A stretch of 26,411 bases of DNA from a virus. The notes beneath the pieces were generated by a model, which worked only from the letters and a program-made list of their open reading frames with translations, ran no database searches and was not told the DNA's origin. The stretch is taken from IMG/VR virus record IMGVR_UViG_3300008120_005083, positions 1 to 26,411 of that record; one strand, written 5' to 3'. Both the position numbers and the translations under genes were made by a program. Positions 1-7,059 of this stretch are shown here, one piece after another; positions within the stretch are counted from its first letter, which is position 1, and every line of letters starts with the position of its first letter.

Positions 1-198
1 ACGATTACTAATAGCAACGTCAAGCATCGTAGCACCGGTAGAAATAAAATCTGTAAAGTCGGTAGGCGTTTCTTCACGACCATCAAGGAAGAATGCAATC
101 TGGTCGCTGTCTTTATTTAGTTTGTTTAGTGACTCTGCGATAAGAGACGCCAACTCATCGCGGTCTGGTTCTTGAATAACCTTCTTTTCCTTTGCCAT
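1..198 (-). CDS. RecA/UvsX-type recombinase, N-terminal part (runs off window)
   Basis: The first 66 codons of a gene that continues past the left edge. The translation begins MAKEKKVIQEPDRDE and reaches FISTGATMLDVAISNR. This resembles the segment just before the Walker A loop in RecA-family recombinases (the 'STGS..LD.A' stretch). The ATP-binding core lies outside the window, so the family call rests on that short motif plus the position directly after a gp32-like SSB, its usual partner in phage strand exchange. The ATG at 196-198 is preceded by a GAGG ribosome binding site about 7 bases upstream. A strong promoter-like sequence lies at 237-265, so the gene probably has its own transcript with a leader of about 30 bases. 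It could be another RecA-fold ATPase. Confidence 0.7.
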   Translation of the reverse strand, partial: MAKEKKVIQEPDRDELASLIAESLNKLNKDSDQIAFFLDGREETPTDFTDFISTGATMLDVAISNR

Positions 199-217
199 AT
201 ATGTCCTCAAATGTGAA

Positions 218-260
218 AATGCAGGATGACCTACTAATAATAGTAGGCCACCACTGCATT
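218..260 (-). promoter_or_regulatory. Two-tier inverted repeat overlapping the recombinase promoter
   Basis: The inner repeat is CCTACTA/TAGTAGG (230-236 and 241-247) around a 4-base loop. The outer repeat is AATGCAG/CTGCATT (218-224 and 254-260). A transcript reading through from the SSB gene could fold it as a hairpin with an internal loop. No T-run follows on the minus strand, so it is not a standard intrinsic terminator. As DNA, the inner palindrome covers the -10 box and could be an operator. Seen directly; the role is inferred. Confidence 0.5.
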
Positions 261-265
261 GTCAA
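237..265 (-). promoter_or_regulatory. Sigma70-type promoter of the recombinase gene
   Basis: On the minus strand, TTGACA (260-265), a spacer of exactly 17 bases and TATTAT (237-242) match the bacterial housekeeping consensus at 11 of 12 positions. It begins 5 bases after the SSB stop codon and ends 38 bases before the recombinase ATG. The expected start of transcription is near 230. The -10 box lies in the right-hand part of an inverted repeat (230-247). Confidence 0.75.
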
Positions 266-270
266 GGGTA

Positions 271-1053
271 TTAGTTAAAAACTTCGTCGAACTCTTCAAT
301 CATGTCCTTAACGGACGTACTCTTCTTCTCAGTAGAGGCAGACTTAGCCGCGGTAACAGAAGTCGTTTCAACCTTCGCCGGAGCTGGAGTTGCTACACCA
401 GGCGAACTTGGGTCAAGATACCGTTCAAGAGCAACCTTCAACTCTTCGTATGTCGGTTCCTTAAAGATTGCACGGATATCTGGCTGTTCAGTAAGAAACT
501 TCTCAATCTGTTCCGAGTTTCCAGCAGGAGTCTGATTCGGCTTCGGACGAACCATCGTCTTAGCAAAGTTCGTGTCAGACTTCTCCTGCGGAACATACTC
601 AACTACGATGTCACGACCGTTCTTAACGTCGGTGATATCGCCGTAGTCGGGGTCAGCAATGATGGAGAGAAGTTCTGTGTAAACGGTCTTACCGAAAGAC
701 ATAAATCGAACACCCTTCTCTTCCTCACCACGAACGATAACTGGAACGAACGTGCGAAGCTTCGCACGGAACGGACGAGCCTGTGCGTAATCGTCCTTTG
801 TACCGCCAGATGCAACTTCATCGGCGAATTCCATAATCGGGTCACGATTACCATAAGATGTGGGGGAGAGGTAAGTCTTATTACCGAGATAGTGGAAGTA
901 GAGTTCGATAAACGGGTTCTCTTTATTTTCCTTCCACGGAACAATACGAACAACGGTCTTACCTTCGGTGGGCTTCCAAAGTGCGTCAGAACGTTCACCT
1001 TGGCGATTGAACTGGTTGAGCTTAGCTTTTAGTGCGGCAATGTTTAGTGTCAT
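271..1053 (-). CDS. gp32-like single-stranded DNA-binding protein
   Basis: A 260-residue protein that should coat single-stranded DNA during phage replication and recombination. Residues about 24-160 carry the run typical of phage gp32-type SSBs: LWKPTEGKTVVRIVPW, then FHYLG, SPTSYGNRDPI, FVPVIVRGEEEKGVRF and DPDYGDITD. A proline/alanine/serine-rich linker (about 210-245) leads to an acidic, phenylalanine-ending tail (DMIEEFDEVFN), as in SSBs that recruit partners through the C-terminus. There is no cysteine anywhere, so the zinc site of T4 gp32 is absent. The ATG at 1053 has AAGGAG 7 bases upstream. The gene has its own promoter and a repeat-bearing leader, and is followed by the recombinase. 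Family sure, detailed homology to T4 less so. Confidence 0.85.
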   Translation of the reverse strand: MTLNIAALKAKLNQFNRQGERSDALWKPTEGKTVVRIVPWKENKENPFIELYFHYLGNKTYLSPTSYGNRDPIMEFADEVASGGTKDDYAQARPFRAKLRTFVPVIVRGEEEKGVRFMSFGKTVYTELLSIIADPDYGDITDVKNGRDIVVEYVPQEKSDTNFAKTMVRPKPNQTPAGNSEQIEKFLTEQPDIRAIFKEPTYEELKVALERYLDPSSPGVATPAPAKVETTSVTAAKSASTEKKSTSVKDMIEEFDEVFN

Positions 1054-1060
1054 ACATTTA

Positions 1061-1093
1061 CTCCTTAGTGTTTAAATGTTTAATGAGTTTAAA
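1061..1093 (-). promoter_or_regulatory. SSB mRNA leader with three (U)UUAAAC repeats before the RBS
   Basis: On the minus strand the leader holds TTTAAAC (1087-1093), TTAAAC (1078-1083) and TTTAAAC (1070-1076), then AAGGAG (1061-1066) and the ATG. T4 gene 32 is autoregulated: surplus gp32 binds an unstructured A/U-rich mRNA stretch with UUAAA-type repeats before the start codon. The same arrangement here suggests the same control. The repeats are seen; the function is inferred. Confidence 0.45.
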
Positions 1094-1095
1094 TA

Positions 1096-1116
1096 CCCAT
1101 AGTTGTAATCTATGGG
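1096..1116 (-). promoter_or_regulatory. Inverted repeat over the -10 box of the SSB promoter
   Basis: A perfect 7-base inverted repeat, CCCATAG (1096-1102) and CTATGGG (1110-1116), with a 7-base loop. It encloses most of the -10 box. On the minus strand the 3' side is followed by TATTTAAAC, not a clear U-run. Possible operator, or an mRNA hairpin in read-through transcripts. Confidence 0.45.
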
Positions 1117-1135
1117 GCCCTGCTTAATTTGTCAA
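1107..1135 (-). promoter_or_regulatory. Sigma70-type promoter of the SSB gene
   Basis: On the minus strand, TTGACA (1130-1135), a 17-base spacer and TAGATT (1107-1112; 4 of 6 matches to TATAAT). It sits in the 89-base gap between the Ntn-hydrolase gene and the SSB gene, with the start of transcription expected near 1100. It has the same layout as the promoter at 237-265, which raises confidence in both. Confidence 0.6.
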
Positions 1136-1142
1136 GTGCTGT

Positions 1143-1961
1143 TTAACGATTTACTAAAAATGCTTTTATTTTTATTTTTGGTGTATAGCCTTCTGGTAGT
1201 TCACTTTTTAAGCCGTGAAACTTTTCTATCTTACTTTCAAATAAGTATACCATCATTTCTAAAGTATTCAAGTTTAATACGATTTGGCTCGAAGTGAACA
1301 TCTCTTCCGTATCACGAGCCATATTCAACATTGAATTCTGTTGGTAAAGCGGTTCACGCATTGCCCGAGCAATATCGTGATAATGATTAACCTGTGATAT
1401 TTCCTTTTCTGCACTTATCTTACGAATTTTAGAAGATAAATACTTAATACCTTCTGTGTATCCCGCATCTGGATAGGTATGTCCGTGGTTTGTACGAACT
1501 GTAACGTTTTCCATATCCATATCTTTTATATCGTATTTATGTTTGGAAGTGTTTTCAATCACAAATCCTGCTTTCCTATTTGCGATAAACGTATGTCCCT
1601 TAATTCCCCCGTCAAAAGTTACAGCCATTTTCACAGCATCTTTTAACGTCTTTTGTCCAAGTGTAGCAGTGACTCTAGGACCATCGTTAGATTTCTTTCC
1701 AGACTTTTGTACTAATTGTTTTTCTTTTTCGTCGTGACCGACCATTAATGCAGTATTAATTAATCCGATACCAAATTCGTTGATGCCTTCAACCCATCCG
1801 GTTGTCACATCGTGAAATAAAGCAACTTCAACACCGTCAACCATTTTACGAATGACTTGTATTTCTGGCTTATATGGTCTATCACGGTTTTTGGCAAGAA
1901 TAACATTATTACCGATAGTAGATGCGGCGGCTATACACTCATTAACAGTAAGATGTTCCAT
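1143..1961 (-). CDS. Ntn-hydrolase-fold amidohydrolase/acyltransferase (C45/NRDE-like)
   Basis: A 272-residue protein with the pattern of N-terminal nucleophile hydrolases that cleave or exchange linear amide bonds. Visible are a candidate nucleophile Cys9 in ECIAAAS, the AKNRDR motif (23-28), GWVEGINEFGIGLINTA (55-71), a FIANRKAGFVIENT strand pair (125-138) and TNH (157-159). Related families are peptidase C45, choloylglycine hydrolase-like enzymes and NRDE proteins. In these the nucleophile becomes the N-terminus by trimming, so the eight residues before Cys9 may be a short propeptide. No signal peptide is seen, so the enzyme should act in the cytoplasm. The substrate cannot be read from sequence. 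It lies 11 bases downstream of a small unknown gene and just upstream of the SSB promoter, an odd place for an amidase. It might modify a host metabolite or wall precursor. Confidence 0.6.
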   Translation of the reverse strand: MEHLTVNECIAAASTIGNNVILAKNRDRPYKPEIQVIRKMVDGVEVALFHDVTTGWVEGINEFGIGLINTALMVGHDEKEKQLVQKSGKKSNDGPRVTATLGQKTLKDAVKMAVTFDGGIKGHTFIANRKAGFVIENTSKHKYDIKDMDMENVTVRTNHGHTYPDAGYTEGIKYLSSKIRKISAEKEISQVNHYHDIARAMREPLYQQNSMLNMARDTEEMFTSSQIVLNLNTLEMMVYLFESKIEKFHGLKSELPEGYTPKIKIKAFLVNR

Positions 1962-1972
1962 CTTCGTCCCGA

Positions 1973-2374
1973 TTAGCAGTTAATAATATTAACCAGTTTT
2001 GTGTTAACCGTTTTTAGTTTACCGTATGCGGTAACTAATATCATATTCTTAAGTTCAGACCAATCTATTTTATAAGATGTGTCGAGCCGTCCACCGTTTT
2101 TTTGTTCAATTAACTTATTGATTGCATTAATTGTATAAATGGTGTTGGTGTGTTTTTTTCTATGTACTGATATCGTTGATGGCGGTGGTGTTAGATTTAA
2201 ACTATCAGTTTTAGCAACGTTATATGTTAGTATAAGTTGAGTTGAATCATCTACGTTTTCTAACAAGTAGACTTTATTAAACATTAACTTATATGTACTT
2301 TTTATCGCTTCTATAGTTTCATCTAATCCCCCTACTGTTGTAAACGTACACAGTAGTTGAGTTGGTTGATCCAT
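1973..2374 (-). CDS. Hypothetical protein, 133 residues
   Basis: Not recognised. The protein is soluble, without membrane segments or signal peptide. The N-terminal half reads as an alpha/beta segment (LLCTFTTVGGLDETIEAIKS, then VYLLEN and QLILTYNV). A threonine- and proline-rich linker (LTPPPSTISV) leads to a C-terminal half with NTIYTINAINKLIEQ and IDWSELKNMILVT. The ATG at 2374 follows AGGTAG by 5 bases. It sits between the polymerase-like gene and the Ntn-hydrolase gene, 11 bases before the latter, so the two are probably co-translated. A role in replication or host takeover is only a guess from position. Confidence 0.6.
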   Translation of the reverse strand: MDQPTQLLCTFTTVGGLDETIEAIKSTYKLMFNKVYLLENVDDSTQLILTYNVAKTDSLNLTPPPSTISVHRKKHTNTIYTINAINKLIEQKNGGRLDTSYKIDWSELKNMILVTAYGKLKTVNTKLVNIINC

Positions 2375-2416
2375 ATTTTCTACCTATTAAGAGTAAAATA
2401 CTACTCCCAATAAATA

Positions 2417-3691
2417 TTATATTGTATCATCAAACAACGATGCTTTTTTTGTCAAGTTATCATAATTGGTACCAATTGACATTCTTAATGGATAACCACC
2501 GTCACTAAGAATCTCTTCCACTACTCCTACAATACCGCTCAGTTCCTCAGGATGACAATCTAAGAGTACTGCGTCATATGTGTACAACAATACTTTAGAA
2601 ACTTTATTATCTAAGGCCTGTAGTATTTTGGATAGTTTTGGTACGGTCGATTCAAACTCCAATGATTGTACAAAGTAATTAAAGAGTTTGTTTTCGGTAG
2701 CATCTAGTTCTTGTATGGAAATCTTTCTTCCGCTGATGGGTGCAAATAAAACATTATTAGTAAGATAGGATGTGTAGATTTCCTTTGATAACGATTTAAT
2801 ACTGTTTAACAAAGGAATGTCCGTTTCTACTTCATTTCCATATAGAATACTAAACGTGATTTGCTTTCCTTCCTCGTACTCTGTATCCGTAATATTTTCT
2901 TTTCCAAAATATAGTTTAGCCAAATATTGATGGACGGGTTCTGTGGGCAGTTCAACATTCATATAGTTTCCAATCAACCGTAGATGATAGGATTCAAAGT
3001 CCAGTTGAACTAATTTGCCGTTTTCAAATCTACTGATGAATGCTGACCGAGATCCGTCACTCTTATTCAATGCCGAAAAGTTGACTGATCCGAATCTATT
3101 ACTTGGGCGGCCAGTCATTGTATATGGAAAGTATTGAGAGTATACTTTACCATCTTTTATAAAGCGATGTGTTTTGTCCTCAAACTTATCTTTGAATACT
3201 TCGACATCAACCGCCAACCCAGATCGTTCGATAGTTCGTAAACACGATACAGCATCATCAAGGAACGTATATGTACTATCCATCGTAAAATCAGCGAGTT
3301 CCAATATCTTGTGATTGTATTTTTTGAGAATCTTTCCCCAAAGTACAATCGGTACTGTTTTATTGATGTCACTTATACGCGAGAACATTGTATGTGTCTC
3401 ATTAATATATGACGTATAATAATCGTGTATATCAATATGTTCACCGTTTTTATATACAGCAACATCTGCGTTCAATTCATTGTTTGTTTCAATAACGGGA
3501 AATGTATGTGCGTCTTTATGAGTAACCGAGTAGATGTATGTGTCTCCACTTAAAAACGTTACTGCACAACACAAAACATCATTTACAACTGGATGGGCAT
3601 AATAATCACGAAGGATGCGAGTTTGAAAATATTTCTCCGCATCCATTCGTGATTTCAAGTTGTTATATTCTTCGTAACCATTAATAATCAT
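2417..3691 (-). CDS. Short family-A DNA polymerase-like protein
   Basis: A 424-residue protein whose C-terminal 240 residues carry family-A (Pol I) polymerase landmarks in order: TGRPSNR (193-199), motif A QLDFESYHLR with Asp231, motif B GKQITFSILYG with Lys276, Phe280 and Tyr284, and motif C YTYDAVLLD with Asp373. Both catalytic aspartates are kept. Two usual residues are changed: the arginine four before the motif B lysine is Tyr272, and the glutamate after the motif C aspartate is Ala374. The first 150 residues show no DxE exonuclease motif or 5' nuclease. Full-length Pol I large fragments are about 600 residues, so this is a pared-down form. It may be an active accessory polymerase, a primer or repair enzyme, or a DNA-binding relic. 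It is upstream of the SSB and recombinase, a replication setting. No clear ribosome binding site precedes the ATG, but the spacing after the previous gene is 8 bases. Confidence 0.75.
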   Translation of the reverse strand: MIINGYEEYNNLKSRMDAEKYFQTRILRDYYAHPVVNDVLCCAVTFLSGDTYIYSVTHKDAHTFPVIETNNELNADVAVYKNGEHIDIHDYYTSYINETHTMFSRISDINKTVPIVLWGKILKKYNHKILELADFTMDSTYTFLDDAVSCLRTIERSGLAVDVEVFKDKFEDKTHRFIKDGKVYSQYFPYTMTGRPSNRFGSVNFSALNKSDGSRSAFISRFENGKLVQLDFESYHLRLIGNYMNVELPTEPVHQYLAKLYFGKENITDTEYEEGKQITFSILYGNEVETDIPLLNSIKSLSKEIYTSYLTNNVLFAPISGRKISIQELDATENKLFNYFVQSLEFESTVPKLSKILQALDNKVSKVLLYTYDAVLLDCHPEELSGIVGVVEEILSDGGYPLRMSIGTNYDNLTKKASLFDDTI

Positions 3692-3699
3692 ATTATTGT

Positions 3700-4110
3700 T
3701 TATTCGTAGAACTCAGCGTACCAGTATTCGGTATAGTCCTTAATATAGTTCCGCAACCCATCCATTGTCAAGTCCGCTTTAATCACAGCGTTTCTGTTTA
3801 AGTCAGCGGTTCCAAATATAACTACGTTGCCTGGTCTAGTTATAGTTTCTTTCTTTCCAACTATTCTCCATTTAATCATTACCGTGACGAATCGTGGATT
3901 TTTCTTTAAAGCAGTAAATTCTGTTTTATTCACTTCTGTAATATATCCTCTGTCGTTTGCCAACTGTACAAAATATCGTTCAACAAACTTTTTGTTAACG
4001 TCTTGTAGTGTAATGATAGGCTTGGATGGTGCCGGAAGTGGTTCATAAATTTCTTTTAGTTCTTCCGCTCTACTTCCATATAATTCTTTTAAGAGTTCGT
4101 CGTTATTCAT
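3700..4110 (-). CDS. Hypothetical protein, 136 residues, end of tail module
   Basis: Not recognised. The first 35 residues are acidic and helical (LLKELYGSRAEELKEIYEPL), followed by a proline-rich hinge (PAPSKPII). A compact domain then has KKFVERYFVQLAND, FVTVMIKWRIVGK and PGNVVIFGTADLNRN, and ends in an aromatic acidic tail (YWYAEFYE). No membrane segment or signal peptide. The gene begins 6 bases after the hub-like gene's stop, so it is probably a tail or baseplate component or assembly factor. It is also 8 bases before the polymerase-like gene and so marks the junction of the tail and replication regions. Confidence 0.6.
   Translation of the reverse strand: MNNDELLKELYGSRAEELKEIYEPLPAPSKPIITLQDVNKKFVERYFVQLANDRGYITEVNKTEFTALKKNPRFVTVMIKWRIVGKKETITRPGNVVIFGTADLNRNAVIKADLTMDGLRNYIKDYTEYWYAEFYE
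3742..3771 (-). promoter_or_regulatory. Possible promoter upstream of the polymerase-like gene
   Basis: On the minus strand, TTGACA (3766-3771), an 18-base spacer and TATATT (3742-3747), inside the 3' end of the 136-residue gene and about 50 bases before the polymerase-like start at 3691. It would separate replication genes from the tail operon. It lies in coding sequence, and similar matches occur inside other genes, so chance is a real alternative. Confidence 0.3.
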
Positions 4111-4116
4111 ATTCTA

Positions 4117-6789
4117 TTATTGTGGAGGATCGGTGTTCAATCCAGCTAGTTGTACTACGGCTTGTGTCCACGCCGGTCCTAAGTAGTTAAACTTTGCTCC
4201 AATCTTTGTCATCCAACCACCATTATCTATCGAATCTTCAATAGATGTAACTTGAAACGCTCCAAATGCCTTATAAAAGGCTGGAATTCTATCTATCCAG
4301 AACAACTCCCCAATACGAAACCCAGCCAAACCAGGTACGGTCAAATCTGCATTAATCGATAGTGCACCTGGAGCCGCTCCAAACGCATTAGACTTAAACC
4401 CATTACCTTCACATCTAATATTAGCGGTCATCAATTCAGGAAATGCTTCAATATATCTAAATGCATTTTCCATACCAGGGAACTCTCTATTTGCCGATTC
4501 ACCTGACGCTGGTAAAGCACGAGAGTTTGCATTTGTACCATCGACTTGTGTACCTCGACCAGTAACTGCAGCTGGTGCTGTAGAATTTGTATCTGCACAC
4601 GTTGATGTTTCTGGTTTTTTTATCGGTGCAGTCAAGTCTGGTCCGTTTTCAAGAACGCCTTCTGCTTGAGAAATACTTGTGATTGCAAACATTTCCCGTA
4701 ACGCTTCATTTGCATCAGAAATTGCTGCATCAGAACATCTATGATTAGGCTCTTCTGGTTCAATTCCAGCCGATTGTAAATCTTTCTTTTGTACCAACCC
4801 CATCGTGGCAATCTGAGAAAACATAACCTTCGGTAATGCCAAATCAACAGTACAGTCTGTGACATCCGAACCAACTAGTTTCCCATCTGACGTTTTTCTC
4901 ACATATTTGTTAAATACGTGGATATTATCTAAGAAATTGTTTGCAGCATCTTTAGAGTTTTCTTTATAATTAGAATCTACAACAGTCCATGTGGAAGTAG
5001 AATTACCTATAGTATCTCCTTCACAAAGATACTTAGTTGGTTCCGCTGAGTCAAGTGATAAATTCCAATACCCTACTGTCGCTCTATTCATTCTATCCAA
5101 CAAATTACTTATTCCACGAAGTACTGTTTCCGCCGATGCCATAGATGCAACAACAGCTTTATGATTAATCCACACTCCCGCACTTAAACACCCCCTATCC
5201 AAATCATCATCAGACTGTGGTGTTGGATCTTTAATTGCGCTTGTAGATTTTTCAAACAAACCCGTTGCTTTAAAAGAACGTGATAGCGTTGTTTCTCTAA
5301 AATAGTCTGGAGGGTTTTTTTCTTGTCGTTGTGGATTAAACTTTGCCTTAGATTCTTTTGCAGCCATTTCACTAACAATCAACATTGTACTAGGATCCGT
5401 TGATCGTAAAAATTTATTGAACCCAACAAATGATTCATGTGGATCGTCAATATAATCCGGCCCCGGCGTTTCTATTAATGAATTTTTTCGTTCTGGGTCG
5501 TTATAATATGGATCCAATATTGCAATTTTGTCTACGATATCCTTAGCAACTTGTGCTTCACTAAATACACGTTTTACTCCAACGTCGGGGTGGTTCAACA
5601 CCACGTTTACGAAAAATCTCCAAGTCATAAAATACGCATCTTCTGAATCGCCAAAAGATTTTTCACTTTCTGTTGGGTTTGGTGTGTCTCTAGTTGGTTC
5701 AGCACCCGTCGCCTTTGGTAGTTTTTTTACGTGCTTTTGCCATGCTTTAGCCTTCCCCCTCCCGACCAATACATCATCTAACAAAGTTTTTAGATTTGGG
5801 CCTGAGGTGGTCTTTGTAAAATATGAACTCACACTATTCGCTGATTGTGCGCATGGTTTTTTAGTATCTGGGTCGGCTGGCGGTGTGACTGTTCTAGTTG
5901 TGGAAAATGCCCACGAATCCTCTGACGGTCCAACAATTTTCATCGTACAATCAAATGACCCATCGGAATTTGCTTTGGTAGAAAAATTACCTACGCGGCC
6001 AAACATCCACATATATTGTCCTTCTGTGGGGTATACATAGCAGTTCATTACTTCTTCAACCCCAACACTTTTTTTCCCAAGACGTTCTAGTAACTTATCA
6101 CGTTTGGCCGCATCGTACCACGGAAACATCTTACCTGTTGTTTTATTTAGTGTGTTTGCGTTTAACCCCGTTTCACCAAAATCGCCTGTCGGTGAATGTA
6201 CTGTTTCCGGTGCAAATTGTTGTCCCCATTCCATAACAATTCCAACACCAGGAACCAAAAATAAGCGATGCAATACTTCTAACTGTGATAACGTTGGTAC
6301 CGAAAAACTAATATCTGCGGCTATTAGCAATCCTGCCTTTCCACGGGTTACCGATGCCTTTGTTATGCCTGGTGGAGGGATATATGTTTCATTAGTCGTG
6401 CTGAATAAATTAACGTTTCTATCGAATATTTGATTTAATTTGATTGCCTTATCACGATTCGTAATCATTTCTAAATCAGCATAGACGGGTTGATTTTTGT
6501 CTCCAACGTAGGTGTATCCTATCAATGGATATTTTTTTCCAGAATCACCGGCAGTTGAGGAAAAGATATCTTGATACTTCATATCTTCGCTGGTAGCATG
6601 TATGCCTAATGTAAATCCTTTACCACCTTTAAGCAAGGTGTGTTGAATAGTCGATGTTACTTTTACAAATGGAGTAGCTAGCTGTACCGTGTTATCTAAC
6701 AAAGAACGTTCGTATAGAGCTTGTCTAACGGTTTTGTCCATCACTTTATAACTTATCGACGAAACTTTATGCGGATTCACTATTGGCAT
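4117..6789 (-). CDS. Large baseplate/hub-like virion protein
   Basis: An 890-residue structural protein. I place the start at the ATG at 6787-6789 (MPIVNPHKVSS), with AGAGG 9 bases upstream. A TTG three codons earlier is in frame but overlaps the preceding gene. The N-terminal half contains beta-rich segments (SVTRGKAGLLIAADISFSVP, VPGVGIVMEWGQQF, FSTKANSDGSFDCTMKIVG). The C-terminal 100 residues (LTVPGLAGFRIGELFWIDRI, then FGAFQVTSIEDSIDNGGWMTKI) match the pattern of hub proteins of the gp27/gpD type, where a beta-barrel domain ends in 'V.S..H.I..GGW.T.I'. It follows a LysM/gpX-like gene directly, as hub genes often do. A central serine/threonine/alanine-rich stretch may be a linker. The function is probable, not proven. 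Confidence 0.6.
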   Translation of the reverse strand: MPIVNPHKVSSISYKVMDKTVRQALYERSLLDNTVQLATPFVKVTSTIQHTLLKGGKGFTLGIHATSEDMKYQDIFSSTAGDSGKKYPLIGYTYVGDKNQPVYADLEMITNRDKAIKLNQIFDRNVNLFSTTNETYIPPPGITKASVTRGKAGLLIAADISFSVPTLSQLEVLHRLFLVPGVGIVMEWGQQFAPETVHSPTGDFGETGLNANTLNKTTGKMFPWYDAAKRDKLLERLGKKSVGVEEVMNCYVYPTEGQYMWMFGRVGNFSTKANSDGSFDCTMKIVGPSEDSWAFSTTRTVTPPADPDTKKPCAQSANSVSSYFTKTTSGPNLKTLLDDVLVGRGKAKAWQKHVKKLPKATGAEPTRDTPNPTESEKSFGDSEDAYFMTWRFFVNVVLNHPDVGVKRVFSEAQVAKDIVDKIAILDPYYNDPERKNSLIETPGPDYIDDPHESFVGFNKFLRSTDPSTMLIVSEMAAKESKAKFNPQRQEKNPPDYFRETTLSRSFKATGLFEKSTSAIKDPTPQSDDDLDRGCLSAGVWINHKAVVASMASAETVLRGISNLLDRMNRATVGYWNLSLDSAEPTKYLCEGDTIGNSTSTWTVVDSNYKENSKDAANNFLDNIHVFNKYVRKTSDGKLVGSDVTDCTVDLALPKVMFSQIATMGLVQKKDLQSAGIEPEEPNHRCSDAAISDANEALREMFAITSISQAEGVLENGPDLTAPIKKPETSTCADTNSTAPAAVTGRGTQVDGTNANSRALPASGESANREFPGMENAFRYIEAFPELMTANIRCEGNGFKSNAFGAAPGALSINADLTVPGLAGFRIGELFWIDRIPAFYKAFGAFQVTSIEDSIDNGGWMTKIGAKFNYLGPAWTQAVVQLAGLNTDPPQ

Positions 6790-6790
6790 A

Positions 6791-7057
6791 TCACACAACC
6801 TCTGGTATTATTATTTGTGTACCTGGTTCAATAAATATTGATCCATTGACCCCACCGTTCGCTCTAGCGATAACGTACCAATATATAGGACTTCCTAAAT
6901 ACTTGTATGCAATTGTATCCCATCTATCACCCATACGAGCGATATGTACGAACTCGGTATCTCTCGGTGGAGTATACGCTTGCGGTATTGCTGTAGTGTA
7001 GTATCTTTTACCTTCATCGGTTCGTGTAAGTGAACTATTAGTTATGTATTTTGCCAT
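6791..7057 (-). CDS. LysM/gpX-like baseplate protein
   Basis: An 88-residue protein whose second half reads GDRWDTIAYKYLGSPIYWYV, IARANG and IEPGTQIIIP. This is the pattern of LysM-type small baseplate proteins such as P2 gpX, and of the LysM part of T4 gp53: 'GD.wd.IA...yG....w..I..aN......i..G..i.IP'. Such proteins join hub and wedge in contractile tails. The stop is one base before the ATG of the hub-like gene, which supports coupled expression. The start at 7057 follows the previous stop by 2 bases. Confidence 0.7.
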   Translation of the reverse strand: MAKYITNSSLTRTDEGKRYYTTAIPQAYTPPRDTEFVHIARMGDRWDTIAYKYLGSPIYWYVIARANGGVNGSIFIEPGTQIIIPEVV

Positions 7058-7059
7058 CG

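Noticed and set aside
259-1032. A 257-codon open frame on the plus strand opposite the SSB gene
   Set aside because: It is antisense to a well-supported SSB gene, its translation is low-complexity Arg/Leu/Val/Thr without domain motifs, and no plus-strand gene is supported elsewhere.
2426-2454. TTGACA on the minus strand upstream of the 133-residue gene
   Set aside because: At 16-19 base spacing no acceptable -10 box exists; the nearest (TACAAT) is 23 bases away.
6796-6798. TTG as start of the hub-like gene
   Set aside because: It overlaps the stop of the preceding gene, whereas an ATG three codons later has AGAGG at good spacing and gives a one-base gap.
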